Shown piece after piece: positions 49,431-58,892 of a stretch of 64,000 nucleotides of DNA (position 1 is the first letter of the stretch; each line of letters opens with the position of its first letter). The translations under genes and the position numbers were made by a program. The stretch comes from DATAJX01 sp964601735. Its GTDB lineage: Bacteria > Pseudomonadota > Alphaproteobacteria > UBA2136 > UBA6156. Under the pieces are notes generated by a model. The model saw only the letters and a program-made list of their open reading frames with translations, was not told the origin of the DNA and did no database searches. The stretch spans positions 1-64,000 of the forward strand of contig CAZROO010000004.1 in NCBI GenBank assembly GCA_964601735.1, read 5' to 3'.

Positions 49431-50018
49431 ATGAAAAAACTCGCCTACCTGCTAACAATTTTAGGAGCCCTGTTCATGGCCAAAGCCAATGCCGCCGTTC
49501 AAATCGCCGACCCGGACAACACCCTGTACCTTGACCTGAAGGATGGCCGCGTGGTCATCCAGATGTTCCCAGACAAAGCCCCTGCCCACGTGGCCCGCAT
49601 TAAAGAGCTGACCCGCGAAGGCTACTACAACGGCAAGCTGTGGCACCGCGTGATCGCCGGCTTCATGGCCCAGACCGGCAGCCCCAACGGCGACGGCATG
49701 GGTGGTGCGCCGGGCAAGCCCGACCTCAAGGCTGAGTTCAACGACATCCACCACGCCCGCGGTATTGTGAGCATGGCCCGCGGCGGTAACCCCAACAGCG
49801 CCAACGCGCAGTTCTTTATTGTGCTGGCTGATTCGGGCTTTCTGGACGGCCAATACACCGCGTGGGGCAAGGTGATTGACGGCATGCAACACGTTGACAA
49901 CATCAAAAAGGGCGACCCCAACGACAACGGCAGCGTGACCGACCCCGATAAAATCGTCAAAATGACGGTGGCCTCGGACGAAGATAAAGCCAAAAGCAGT
50001 AAGACTGCCAAAAAGTAG
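49431..50018 (+). CDS. ppiA: Periplasmic cyclophilin-type peptidyl-prolyl isomerase
   Basis: A 195-residue cyclophilin with a signal peptide ending ANA. The catalytic Arg is kept in LWHRVIAGFMAQTGSP (Trp replaces the usual Phe before HR). GNPNSANAQFFIVLAD and FLDGQYTAWGKVIDGMQHVD are intact, and a Lys/Ser-rich tail ends the protein. It speeds prolyl isomerisation during folding in the periplasm. It lies alone between tRNA-Ser and a strong terminator. Compare the degenerate relative at 12289. Confidence 0.94.
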   Translation: MKKLAYLLTILGALFMAKANAAVQIADPDNTLYLDLKDGRVVIQMFPDKAPAHVARIKELTREGYYNGKLWHRVIAGFMAQTGSPNGDGMGGAPGKPDLKAEFNDIHHARGIVSMARGGNPNSANAQFFIVLADSGFLDGQYTAWGKVIDGMQHVDNIKKGDPNDNGSVTDPDKIVKMTVASDEDKAKSSKTAKK

Positions 50019-50029
50019 CCCATAATAGT

Positions 50030-50060
50030 GAAAAGCCCCGGCCCTCGGGGCTTTTCTTTT
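50030..50060 (+). terminator. Intrinsic terminator of ppiA
   Basis: An 11-bp stem GAAAAGCCCCG / CGGGGCTTTTC with five-base loop, then TTTT. Confidence 0.88.
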
Positions 50061-50157
50061 TTCGATAATCGTGAAATAGTTGCCGTGGCAATTGACAGTA
50101 TACGTTCTCTACTGCATGGATATGCCCAAGAGTTACGTGGATTTAGAGGGACTGGGG

Positions 50158-51342
50158 ATGAAAAAAATCATTATCATCGGCGTGATTATTCTGGCAGCGT
50201 TCATCGGTTACCACTTTTTCAGCGCGTCGATGAAAGCTCCACACGCCGGCGGCATGCCAAGCGCCATGCCGGTGAGCGTAGCCGTGGTGGAGCGCAAGGA
50301 CGTTATTGAAACCAGCGAATTCAGCGGACGTTTTCATGCCGTGGCCGATGCCGACATTCACCCGCAGGTAACCGGTACCATCCAGAAAGTGCTGTTTAAT
50401 GAAGGCGACATGGTCAAGGCCGGGCAGCCGCTGTTCATTATCGACCAGCGCGACTTCAAGGCCGCCCTGGTGCAGGCCTCTGCCGCCAATGAGCAGGCCC
50501 AGGCCTCGCTGGAACGCGGCCAGACGCTGTACAAGGCCGACGCGATTTCCAAGCACGAACTAGAAACCCGCACCGCCGCCGCCGCGCAGGCTTTGGCGGC
50601 GCTGACCACCGCACGGCTGAACCTGGAGTATTCGACGGTCAAGGCGCCCATCAGCGGCCGCGTGGGCCGGGCCGACATTACGATCGGGAACGTGGTGAAT
50701 GCCGGCGGCCAGGCCCCTACCCTTACCACCATTCAATCGATTGACCCGATTTACGTGGATTTTGACATGGACGAGCAAACCTACCTGACTACCCGTACCC
50801 GGCAACAGGCCAATAGCGGCGATAATACCGGCACGCCGGTGGCCATTGCGCTAGCCAATAGCGACAGCAGCTATACCATCATCGGCACGCTCAAGGCGGT
50901 GGACAACCAACTCGACCCCGCAACCGGCAGCCTGCGCGCCCGCGCGGTAGTGGCCAACCACGATGGCAGCCTGCTGCCCGGCCTGTTTGCCCGCGTGCGC
51001 GTGGGTGCGCCCACGCCGGTGAACGCTGTGGTCATCAATGACGCCGCGATTGCCACCGACCAGGACAAGCGCAATGTGTTTGTGGTGGGCAGCGACAACA
51101 AGGCCCACTACCGCGAAGTGCAAACCGGCCCGTTGGTGAACGTGGACGGCAACCAGATGCGTGTAATCACCGGTGGCCTGAACGGCGGCGAGCACATCGT
51201 CGTCAACGGCCTGATGCGGGTGCACCCCGAAGGCGCGGTGGTTCCTCAGATTGTGGATATGAACACCTTGTCACCGACCACCCCGATGGGGAAGGCTGCG
51301 GCTCCGGCCAGCCAAACCACGGTAAGCGGTACGGAAAAGTAG
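50158..51342 (+). CDS. RND efflux periplasmic adaptor (MexA/AcrA family)
   Basis: A 394-residue membrane fusion protein with one N-terminal membrane helix, a lipoyl half-motif (IHPQVTGTIQKVLFNEGDMVKAGQPLFIID), a coiled-coil hairpin (about 95-150), a second lipoyl half (STVKAPISGRVGRADITIGNVVN) and beta-barrel domains. It links the inner-membrane pump to the outer-membrane channel. GAGGG lies seven bases before the ATG. It begins the three-gene efflux operon. No regulator gene is adjacent. Confidence 0.95.
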   Translation: MKKIIIIGVIILAAFIGYHFFSASMKAPHAGGMPSAMPVSVAVVERKDVIETSEFSGRFHAVADADIHPQVTGTIQKVLFNEGDMVKAGQPLFIIDQRDFKAALVQASAANEQAQASLERGQTLYKADAISKHELETRTAAAAQALAALTTARLNLEYSTVKAPISGRVGRADITIGNVVNAGGQAPTLTTIQSIDPIYVDFDMDEQTYLTTRTRQQANSGDNTGTPVAIALANSDSSYTIIGTLKAVDNQLDPATGSLRARAVVANHDGSLLPGLFARVRVGAPTPVNAVVINDAAIATDQDKRNVFVVGSDNKAHYREVQTGPLVNVDGNQMRVITGGLNGGEHIVVNGLMRVHPEGAVVPQIVDMNTLSPTTPMGKAAAPASQTTVSGTEK

Positions 51343-51343
51343 G

Positions 51344-54300
51344 ATGAATATTTCGCGTTTCTTCATCGACCGGCCGATTTTCGCCGGCGTGCTGAGTATG
51401 CTGGTGTTTTTGTGCGGGCTGATCAGCCTGCCGCTGCTGCCGATCTCGGAATACCCAGACGTGGTGCCGCCCAGCGTGGTGGTGCGGGCGCAATTCCCCG
51501 GCGCCACGCCGGACGTCATTGCGCAAACGGTGGCGACACCGCTGGAAGAGCAGATCAACGGCGTGGAAAACATGCTGTACATGTCGTCGCAATCGACTGC
51601 CGACGGTAGCATGACGCTGACCGCGACCTTCAAGCTGGGTACCGACCCCGACTATGCCCAGCAATTGGTGCAGAACCGCGTGAACCAGGCCCTGCCCCGT
51701 CTGCCGGATATTGTGAAGCAGATTGGGGTGAACACCGCCAAGAGTTCGCCCAATTTCATCATGGTGGTGCACCTGGTGTCGCCCAACGACCGTTACGACA
51801 TCACCTACCTGCACAACTACGCGGTGCTGAACGTGAAAAACCAGCTCTCGCGCCTCAACGGCATCGGTGAGGTCGTTTCCTTCGGCGGCGGCGATTATGC
51901 CATGCGTATCTGGCTCGACCCCAACAAGCTGGCTGCGCGCGGACTTACTGCCAGCGACGTGGTCAATGCCGTGCGCGAGCAGAACAACCAGGCCGCGGTG
52001 GGCAGTATCGGCACACAGCCCATGAAAGACCCTCTGGCGTTTGAACTGCCCATTACCACCCAGGGTCGTTTGCAAACGGTGGAGGAATTCCAGAATATTA
52101 TCGTCAACGCCAACCAACAGGGTGGCGTTATCAGGCTCAAGGACGTCGGCCGGGTGGAGCTTGGCCCCAATGCCTATTCGCCGGAATCACTGGTGGACAA
52201 CAAACCCGCCGCCGCGCTGGGTATCTTCCAGGCACCGGGTTCCAACGCGCTGGCGCTTTCCAGCGCCGTGCGCCAAAAGATGGAAGAATTGAAGAAAAAT
52301 TTTCCGGATGGCGTTGATTACACCATCGTTTATGACCCCACGCAGTTTGTGCGCACCGGCATCGACAAGGTGGTGGAAACTCTGGTGGTGGCCATTCTTT
52401 TGGTAGCGTTGGTGGTTATTGTATTTTTGCAGACCTGGCGTGCCTCCATCATTCCACTGCTGGCGGTGCCGGTATCCATTATCGGTACGTTTGCCGTGCT
52501 GCATTTGCTGGGGTTCAGCATCAACAACCTGACGCTGTTCGGGCTGGTACTGGCCATCGGGATTGTAGTGGACGACGCCATTGTGGTGGTTGAGAACGTT
52601 GAGCGGAACATCGAGGAAGGCCTCCCTCCCCGCCAAGCTACTTACCAGGCCATGCGCGAAGTGTCTGGCCCCATCATCGCCATTGCGCTGACCCTTTGCG
52701 CGGTATTCGTGCCCCTCGCCTTCATTAGCGGGCTGACCGGACAATTCTACAAGCAGTTTGCGGTAACGATTGCGATTTCCACCATCATTTCGGCGTTCAA
52801 CTCCCTCACTCTCAGCCCGGCGCTGACAGCTGTGCTATTGCACGCCAAAAATGCCAAACCCGACCGCCCGACGCAGGTTATCGATAGCGTGTTCGGGCGC
52901 TTCTTTCGCTGGTTTGATGGCTTTTTCCATCGCATCTCGGAAAAGTATGGCCAGAACCTGGAGAAGTTCATCAAGCGCCGCCCGTTAGGGCTAGGCCTGT
53001 ACGCGTTAGTGGTGGTGCTGGCCGCGCTGGGGCTGTTTATTCTGCCCGCCGGTTATATTCCGTTACAGGACAAGCAGTACCTCGTGGCGTTCTCGCAGTT
53101 GCCGCCGGGCGCGTCGCTGGACCGCACCCGCAAGGCGATTATGCAGATGTCGGAACTGGGCATGCACCAGGAAGGGGTGGCGCACGCCGTGGCTTTCCCC
53201 GGTTTGTCCATTAGCGGGTTCACCGCCAGCAGCAACGCGGGCATCGTGTTTTTGCCGCTCAAGCCGTTTGAGGAACGCAAGAGCTGGTCTACCTACGGCC
53301 CGGCCATTGCGGGGGCTATGATGGGCAAGGGTTTTGCCATTCAGGACGCCTTTAGCGCCGTGTTTCCGCCTCCGCCGGTCAACGGCCTGGGTACCATCGG
53401 CGGCTTTAAGCTGCAAATTGAAGATCGTGCAGACCTAGGTGATGAAGCGCTTTACGAAGCCACCCAGGCGGTGCTGAATAAGGCGCGCCAGAACCCCAAG
53501 CTTAGCGGCTTGTTCAGCAGCTACGAAATCAACGTGCCGCAGCTCAAGGCCGATATCGACCGCACCAAGGTGAAGCAGCTGGGCGTCAACATCAACGACG
53601 TTTATACCGCGATGCAGGTTTACCTCGGTTCGCTGTACATCAACGACTTCAACAAATTCGGCCACACCTACCAGGTGATTGCGCAGGCCGACGCGCCTTA
53701 CCGCAGCCATGTGGAAGACATTCTTAACATCAAGGTGCGCAGCGCCAGCGGTGCGATGATTCCACTGGGCAGCATGATGAGCGTTAAGAACAGCTTTGGC
53801 CCCGACCGCTCGATGCGTTACAACCTGTACCGTTCCGCCGACATCAACGGCGGACCCGCACCCGGCGTTTCCACCAACCAGGCGCAGGACGAACTGGTGA
53901 AAATCATCAAGGCCACGTTGCCCAAGGGCATGGATTACGAGTGGACCGACCTGACTTACCAGCAGATTCTGGCGGGCAATACGACTATCTATATCTTCCC
54001 CCTGTGCGTGCTGCTGGTGTTTATGGTGCTGGCCGCGCAGTACGAAAACCTTATCCTGCCGCTGGTCATCATTCTCATTGTGCCGGTGGTGATTGCTTCG
54101 GCGCTGTTCGGGCTGTGGGTGACGTCGCTGGACATCAACGTGTTCACGCAAATTGGATTGATTGTGCTGGTGGGTTTGGCGTGCAAGAACGCGATTCTGA
54201 TTGTCGAATTCGCCCGCGAGCTGGAGTTGCAGGGCATGCCCACGCTCAAGGCCGCGCTGGCCGCCAGCCGGTTGCGGTTGCGGCCGATTCTGATGACCTC

Positions 54301-54574
54301 GTTCGCCTTCATCATGGGTGTGGTACCGCTGGTGTTTTCCACCGGTGCGGGATTTGAAATGCGCAATGCCATCGGTGTGACCGTGTTTGCCGGGATGATT
54401 GGCGTGACCATGCTGGGTATTTTTTTGACCCCGATGTTTTACGTGCTGCTGCGCACGCTCAGCGGTAAAAAGCTGACGCAGCACAGCACCGAGGAAGTGC
54501 CGGAAGAACACGAATTCTGCGAAACCATTATGGAAGAGGGCAGCAAACCCACCAAAAAGGGAGGCAAAAAATAA
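51344..54574 (+). CDS. RND efflux transporter (HAE1 family)
   Basis: A 1076-residue inner-membrane pump of the AcrB/MexB/MexF family. It begins NISRFFIDRPIFAGVLSMLV and has the family SRLNGIGEV strand and helix 4 (NLTLFGLVLAIGIVVDDAIVVVENVER, with the paired Asp residues of the proton relay). Two periplasmic loop domains follow each half. A helix-10 Lys region (VGLACKNAILIVEFA) is present. The proton-driven pump exports drugs, dyes or detergents. The substrate cannot be predicted from sequence. It starts one base after the adaptor stop. Confidence 0.96.
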   Translation: MNISRFFIDRPIFAGVLSMLVFLCGLISLPLLPISEYPDVVPPSVVVRAQFPGATPDVIAQTVATPLEEQINGVENMLYMSSQSTADGSMTLTATFKLGTDPDYAQQLVQNRVNQALPRLPDIVKQIGVNTAKSSPNFIMVVHLVSPNDRYDITYLHNYAVLNVKNQLSRLNGIGEVVSFGGGDYAMRIWLDPNKLAARGLTASDVVNAVREQNNQAAVGSIGTQPMKDPLAFELPITTQGRLQTVEEFQNIIVNANQQGGVIRLKDVGRVELGPNAYSPESLVDNKPAAALGIFQAPGSNALALSSAVRQKMEELKKNFPDGVDYTIVYDPTQFVRTGIDKVVETLVVAILLVALVVIVFLQTWRASIIPLLAVPVSIIGTFAVLHLLGFSINNLTLFGLVLAIGIVVDDAIVVVENVERNIEEGLPPRQATYQAMREVSGPIIAIALTLCAVFVPLAFISGLTGQFYKQFAVTIAISTIISAFNSLTLSPALTAVLLHAKNAKPDRPTQVIDSVFGRFFRWFDGFFHRISEKYGQNLEKFIKRRPLGLGLYALVVVLAALGLFILPAGYIPLQDKQYLVAFSQLPPGASLDRTRKAIMQMSELGMHQEGVAHAVAFPGLSISGFTASSNAGIVFLPLKPFEERKSWSTYGPAIAGAMMGKGFAIQDAFSAVFPPPPVNGLGTIGGFKLQIEDRADLGDEALYEATQAVLNKARQNPKLSGLFSSYEINVPQLKADIDRTKVKQLGVNINDVYTAMQVYLGSLYINDFNKFGHTYQVIAQADAPYRSHVEDILNIKVRSASGAMIPLGSMMSVKNSFGPDRSMRYNLYRSADINGGPAPGVSTNQAQDELVKIIKATLPKGMDYEWTDLTYQQILAGNTTIYIFPLCVLLVFMVLAAQYENLILPLVIILIVPVVIASALFGLWVTSLDINVFTQIGLIVLVGLACKNAILIVEFARELELQGMPTLKAALAASRLRLRPILMTSFAFIMGVVPLVFSTGAGFEMRNAIGVTVFAGMIGVTMLGIFLTPMFYVLLRTLSGKKLTQHSTEEVPEEHEFCETIMEEGSKPTKKGGKK

Positions 54575-56034
54575 TGAAGAATCTCCAATCCCTCACGCTT
54601 GCCATATTGGCCGCGACCTCGCTTTCGGCTTGCGCGTGGCTTGAGCCGAGCTTTAAGCTGCCGGGTTTCGGCGGCGATGAAAATACGCAAGCCGCGGGTA
54701 CCCCCGCCCCATTTGTGAGCCCCACCGTGGTGGGCAGTTGGCAGGTGGCGCAGCCCCGCGTGGCCGAGCCGCGCGGCAACTGGTGGGAGATGTACAACGA
54801 CCCGCAGTTGAACGACCTGATGGCCCAGGCCACCGCCAACAACCCCAACCTGCAGGTGATGGCCGCGCGGGTGAAGCAGGCGCGCGCGCTGGTCAGCGAG
54901 GCCAACAGCCGGTTCTTCCCCACCGTGGATGCTACGGCGGACGTGACCCGCCAGCGTACCTCGCCTGCTTCCTTCGGTTTTGGCGGCAGCGCCAGCACCT
55001 TTACGCTTTACCAGACCGGGCTTAACGCCAGCTATGAACTCGACCTGTTCGGGCGCATCAGCGGCGAAGCACGCACCGCCAGGTTCCAGGAACTGGCGCA
55101 GGAAGATTTGTACCAGAGCGCCAAGCTGGCCATGCAGGCCGATATGGTGAATGCCTGGTATGGCCTGCGCGCCGCCAATGCCGCCCAAAGTGCGGCGGAA
55201 GAAAGCCTGAAACTGGGCGAGGAAGCGCTGGCGCTGGTGAAGAAGCGTTACGAGGTCGGCGATATTTCCAACGCCGAGTTTCAGCAGGCCAGCGCCAATT
55301 TGCTGAACCAGCGCAACAGCGCGCTGAGCATTGCCCAGCAACGCAGCCAGACGCAGAACCAACTGGCCACGCTGATTGGAAAACCCTCTACCGCATTCGG
55401 TATTTCCACCACTGCCATTGCCGATTTGCCGCCGATGGTACCCGCCGATATTTCGTCCAGCGTGCTGCAACGCCGTCCGGACGTGGCCGCGGCCGAGCAC
55501 CAGCTGGCGGCGGCCAACGCCAATATCGGCGTGGCGCGGGGGGCGTTTTTCCCCAGCATCAGCCTGAGCGCCAACGGCGGCTTTGCCAGCACGCAACTGA
55601 GCAACCTGTTCAAATGGAATAACGTCACCTGGGCGGCGGGCCCGGCGCTGAGCCTGCCCATCTTCCAAAGCGGGGCATTATTCGCCAACCTGCGCAACGC
55701 CAAGGCGCAATACGAAGAAGCCGTGGCCGCCTACAAAGGCCAAGTGCTAACAGCGTTCCAGGACACCGCCAACGGCCTGGACGGCCAGCGTACGGCAACC
55801 GAACAGGCGGCGGGCCAACAGCAGGCCTATGCGGCATTGGCCAAGAGCGCCGAGGCCTCAAAGGCGCAATACGATACCGGCGACATCAGCAAGCTCGATT
55901 ATATCAGCGCACGGCAAACGCTGCTCAACGCGCAAATCAGCGAGCAACAAGGGTTGCTTAACGCCTACACCGCCAGCACCGCGCTCATTCGGGCGCTTGG
56001 CGGCGGTTATGGGGTTTCGGATACAGCCCCGTAA
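54574..56034 (+). CDS. Outer-membrane efflux lipoprotein (OprM/NodT family)
   Basis: A 486-residue TolC-like channel with a lipobox LSAC (about residue 19). It has two repeats of the OEP domain with the VKQARALVSEANSRFFPTVDA helix, the barrel strands FTLYQTGLNASYELDLFGRI, and RRPDVAAAEHQLAAANANIGVARGAFFPSISL. It forms the exit duct of the RND pump encoded just before it, overlapping by one base. The three genes make a complete tripartite system. Confidence 0.96.
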   Translation: MKNLQSLTLAILAATSLSACAWLEPSFKLPGFGGDENTQAAGTPAPFVSPTVVGSWQVAQPRVAEPRGNWWEMYNDPQLNDLMAQATANNPNLQVMAARVKQARALVSEANSRFFPTVDATADVTRQRTSPASFGFGGSASTFTLYQTGLNASYELDLFGRISGEARTARFQELAQEDLYQSAKLAMQADMVNAWYGLRAANAAQSAAEESLKLGEEALALVKKRYEVGDISNAEFQQASANLLNQRNSALSIAQQRSQTQNQLATLIGKPSTAFGISTTAIADLPPMVPADISSSVLQRRPDVAAAEHQLAAANANIGVARGAFFPSISLSANGGFASTQLSNLFKWNNVTWAAGPALSLPIFQSGALFANLRNAKAQYEEAVAAYKGQVLTAFQDTANGLDGQRTATEQAAGQQQAYAALAKSAEASKAQYDTGDISKLDYISARQTLLNAQISEQQGLLNAYTASTALIRALGGGYGVSDTAP

Positions 56035-56040
56035 ATCACA

Positions 56041-56066
56041 AAGGCGCCCTCGGGCGCCTTCGCTTT
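56041..56066 (+). terminator. Intrinsic terminator of the efflux operon
   Basis: Stem AAGGCGCCC / GGGCGCCTT, two-base loop, directly after the outer-membrane gene. It is followed by a weak T-containing tract. Confidence 0.65.
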
Positions 56067-56069
56067 CCT

Positions 56070-56672
56070 CTAGCCCTTGTGCTGCAAACGCGGGTGCCTG
56101 TCGCTCCAGTAGGCCAGGCCTGTATCGCATGCAAGGGCTGCACAGGCATGCCGGAAATCATATGAAGTATATCCATCGTTCGAATTCAGTTCACACTGCA
56201 GCCAAGCGTACTTCTCCGGCGAGGTCATCACCGCTACCCAGCGGCAGTTACGCACCGCCGACTCGATCAACGCGAGCCCGCCGACATCGATTCTTTCATG
56301 ACCGTACTGCGGGCCCTCGTCGCGCAGGTTGGTCACCACGATATCGATAAAACGGATACCGTGCGCCGTGGCGTAGGCCACTTCGTCGTCATCGTCGCGT
56401 TGCATCTGAATCCCCTCATGGATGAGCGGATGCAGCGTGCGAACGCGCCGGGCATGGCCGGGAGCAACCTTGCGCAAGCCGGTGATGTCGGAGGTATGCG
56501 TCAGGCCGTTCAGGCCATGTTGGCGCAAATGGTCGTAAGTGCCGTCCGTCGCTATCAGCTCCACGCCATGTTGCTGCAGGCATAGCGCCAGCGGCACCAG
56601 GTTGGTGGTATCGAATACCGACAAAAGGGCATTTTGCGGCCGCACCAGCCGGGCAGTCAGGCAGGCAATCAT
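56070..56672 (-). CDS. Stand-alone MGS-like domain related to PurH N-terminus
   Basis: A 200-residue soluble protein that follows the IMP cyclohydrolase (N-terminal) domain of PurH: ALLSVFDTTNLVPLALCLQQ for the usual LISVSDKTGL, HGVELIATDGTYDHLR, RRVRTLHPLIHEGIQMQRD for RVKTLHPKVHGGIL, IDIVVTNLRDEG and IDVGGLALIESAVRN for IDIGGPAMIRAAAKN. R141 stands where PurH has the conserved Lys. The AICAR transformylase domain is absent. It may be a diverged paralogue with another role; full PurH is expected elsewhere. Confidence 0.78.
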   Translation of the reverse strand: MIACLTARLVRPQNALLSVFDTTNLVPLALCLQQHGVELIATDGTYDHLRQHGLNGLTHTSDITGLRKVAPGHARRVRTLHPLIHEGIQMQRDDDDEVAYATAHGIRFIDIVVTNLRDEGPQYGHERIDVGGLALIESAVRNCRWVAVMTSPEKYAWLQCELNSNDGYTSYDFRHACAALACDTGLAYWSDRHPRLQHKG

Positions 56673-56771
56673 GTATTTTCCCCATGTAAAAACGGAAATA
56701 AAAGGTGAGCTACCTGTGTAGGCGCAGGACGGTTAAAAAGAAATCAGGAAGCCCGGACTGGTTATGCCGTT

Positions 56772-58892
56772 TTAATGCGGCAGCAAAACCGGCGCGCCGG
56801 TTTTGAGGCTTTCCGCCGCCGCCAGGATTACACGGCTGGAATGGAACACCTCGGCTGGGCTCAACGGCACCGGAGCATGGCCGCGGCAGGCTTGGGCAAA
56901 GGCGCCCAACGCGGCGGCGTGGCCCTTGTCGGCGCCGCCAAACAGCGGCCGGCTGAACAGCGTGGCGCCGTTCCAGGTGGTCTTGCGGTAGTCACTCATG
57001 ACGCCGCTGTTGCCGCCCGCTGCCACTTCCACATATTCCTTGGGCGCCGAAGGTTCGTTCTCGGAGGTATAGACAATGGTGGAGAGGCTGCCGTCACGGT
57101 GGCGAAGGACGATACTGTAGTTGTCCTGCCCCTTGCCGGCCGTGGCAATGACGAACTGCGCCGGGCTGCCCGCCAGGTACAGAGCAAGGTCGGTGAAGTG
57201 GCAGGCCTCGCCCAGCAGGCGACCACCGCCTTCGGCGCTGCTTTGCCAGTTGCCGTCGTCCAGCCGCCCGGCGTTGATGCGAACCAGAACCTGCTTGGGC
57301 CCCTTGATGGCCGCGAGCTTACCACGCAGCGGCACCAGCGCGGGCGAAAAACGGCGGTTGAAACCGATCATCAGCACCTGAGGGTGCCCGGCGTGGGTTT
57401 CTTCGATCTGTTCCAAATCCTCGAGTGCCAGGCACAGCGGCTTTTCCACCCACACGTGCTTGCCAGCCTGGAGGGCGCTAACTACCTGCGCGGCGTGAGC
57501 ACTGTGGCGGGTAGCGATGACCACGGCGTGGGTATCGGTATCCTTCAGCAGGGCTTCTTCGCCGGTGGCGGCAAAGGCACTGCCGAATTTTTCCATCGCG
57601 TGCGCGGCAGTCAGGCCGCCCTTCCCCGCAATGCCGCGCAGGGCCACGCCGGGTGTTTTGGCCAGCAACGGCAGCAGCGTGCCGCGCGCAAAGGCGCCGG
57701 GACCGAGCAGGCTCACGCCCAGTTCATCACGCTTGAGGGCAACCGGAACCTGTGCTTTGTCGACGGGTATTTCGTTGGGGTAGCTCAGCACCACGCCTAA
57801 TGTTGACTCGCCCTTGGCCAGCATGTCGTAGGCCTTGAGCGCGTCGTTGAAATCGAACATGTGGCTGGTGAGCAGGTTCACGTCGAGCTGGCCGGTGCTC
57901 ATCAGGTGCAACACCTCGCGCAGGTGGTCGGCCTCGGTATGCGGCACATAGCCAGCGGGATAGCTCTGCCCACCCTGCTCAAAGGCGGGATCGTAACGGC
58001 CAGGGCCGTAGCTGCGGCTGGTTTTGACCGTCAGCTCCTTTTTCATGTAATCGGCGTAGGGGAAGGCTGTACCCACCTTGCCCACCAGCACCACGGTGGC
58101 GCGGTCGCGGGCCCACTCGGCGGCCTGGGCCACCGGGCCGTCGCTTTCGGTGGCGGCGCAAATCAGGATGGCATCGAACCCGCGCCCGTTGGTGAAGGTT
58201 TTGAACTCGTTTTCAGCCGTTTTTACATCGGAAACCGACAACTCCGCACCACTTTGCAGTGCCAAATCGCCACGCGATTTATTGAGGTCGAAACCCGCCA
58301 CCTGGGCCCCGGCAGCCGTCGCCAGTTGCACCGCCAGTTGGCCCACCAGCCCAAGGCCCACCACCAAAACCCGGTCGCCCAGCACCACCCCGGCGTTACG
58401 CACGCCCTGCAGCGCGATAGCCGCCAGCGTGCCGTAGCAGGCTTGCTCAAACGGCAGGCCTTCCGGTAGTTTGGCCACGAGGTTTTTAGGCACCGCATTC
58501 ACCTGGGCATGGTTGGCCAGCCCCGCCCCTGCCACCGCCACCGCATCGCCGATGGTGTATAGGTGACTCAGATTGCTGCCGACTTCCACCACCACCCCGG
58601 CGGCGGCGTAGCCCAACGGCAAAGGCTCATCCAGCTTGCCGAAAACGCTCTTGAGCGTGGCGCTCAATCCATCGCGTTTAAGCTTGGTCATGGTTTTCTT
58701 GACCAAATCGGGCCGGGCCTTGGCCTTGCCGACCAGGCTTTTGCCCGCGAATTCCATCATCATGCGCTCGGTACCGGCGGAAATAAGGCTCGCGCGGGTT
58801 TGCACCAGCACCTCGCCCGCCCCAGCTTTAGGTACGGGCACGGATTTCACTTCCACATAACCTTTGCGGACATTTTGGGTAATTTGTTTCAT
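56772..58892 (-). CDS. Bi-domain oxidoreductase (alcohol dehydrogenase-like + Gfo/Idh/MocA)
   Basis: A 706-residue fusion. The N-terminal half (about 1-370) is a medium-chain dehydrogenase with GLGLVGQLAVQLATAAGAQVAGFD for NAD(P) binding. The C-terminal half (about 385-706) is a Gfo/Idh/MocA oxidoreductase with GPGAFARGTLLPLL, HVWVEKPLCLALEDLEQI (the family EKP) and GEACHFTDLALYLAG. The same fusion occurs in exopolysaccharide and O-antigen loci of many bacteria, where it is thought to modify a sugar nucleotide. Its reaction is not known to me. It is co-directional with wecC and starts directly after its stop. Confidence 0.9.
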   Translation of the reverse strand: MKQITQNVRKGYVEVKSVPVPKAGAGEVLVQTRASLISAGTERMMMEFAGKSLVGKAKARPDLVKKTMTKLKRDGLSATLKSVFGKLDEPLPLGYAAAGVVVEVGSNLSHLYTIGDAVAVAGAGLANHAQVNAVPKNLVAKLPEGLPFEQACYGTLAAIALQGVRNAGVVLGDRVLVVGLGLVGQLAVQLATAAGAQVAGFDLNKSRGDLALQSGAELSVSDVKTAENEFKTFTNGRGFDAILICAATESDGPVAQAAEWARDRATVVLVGKVGTAFPYADYMKKELTVKTSRSYGPGRYDPAFEQGGQSYPAGYVPHTEADHLREVLHLMSTGQLDVNLLTSHMFDFNDALKAYDMLAKGESTLGVVLSYPNEIPVDKAQVPVALKRDELGVSLLGPGAFARGTLLPLLAKTPGVALRGIAGKGGLTAAHAMEKFGSAFAATGEEALLKDTDTHAVVIATRHSAHAAQVVSALQAGKHVWVEKPLCLALEDLEQIEETHAGHPQVLMIGFNRRFSPALVPLRGKLAAIKGPKQVLVRINAGRLDDGNWQSSAEGGGRLLGEACHFTDLALYLAGSPAQFVIATAGKGQDNYSIVLRHRDGSLSTIVYTSENEPSAPKEYVEVAAGGNSGVMSDYRKTTWNGATLFSRPLFGGADKGHAAALGAFAQACRGHAPVPLSPAEVFHSSRVILAAAESLKTGAPVLLPH

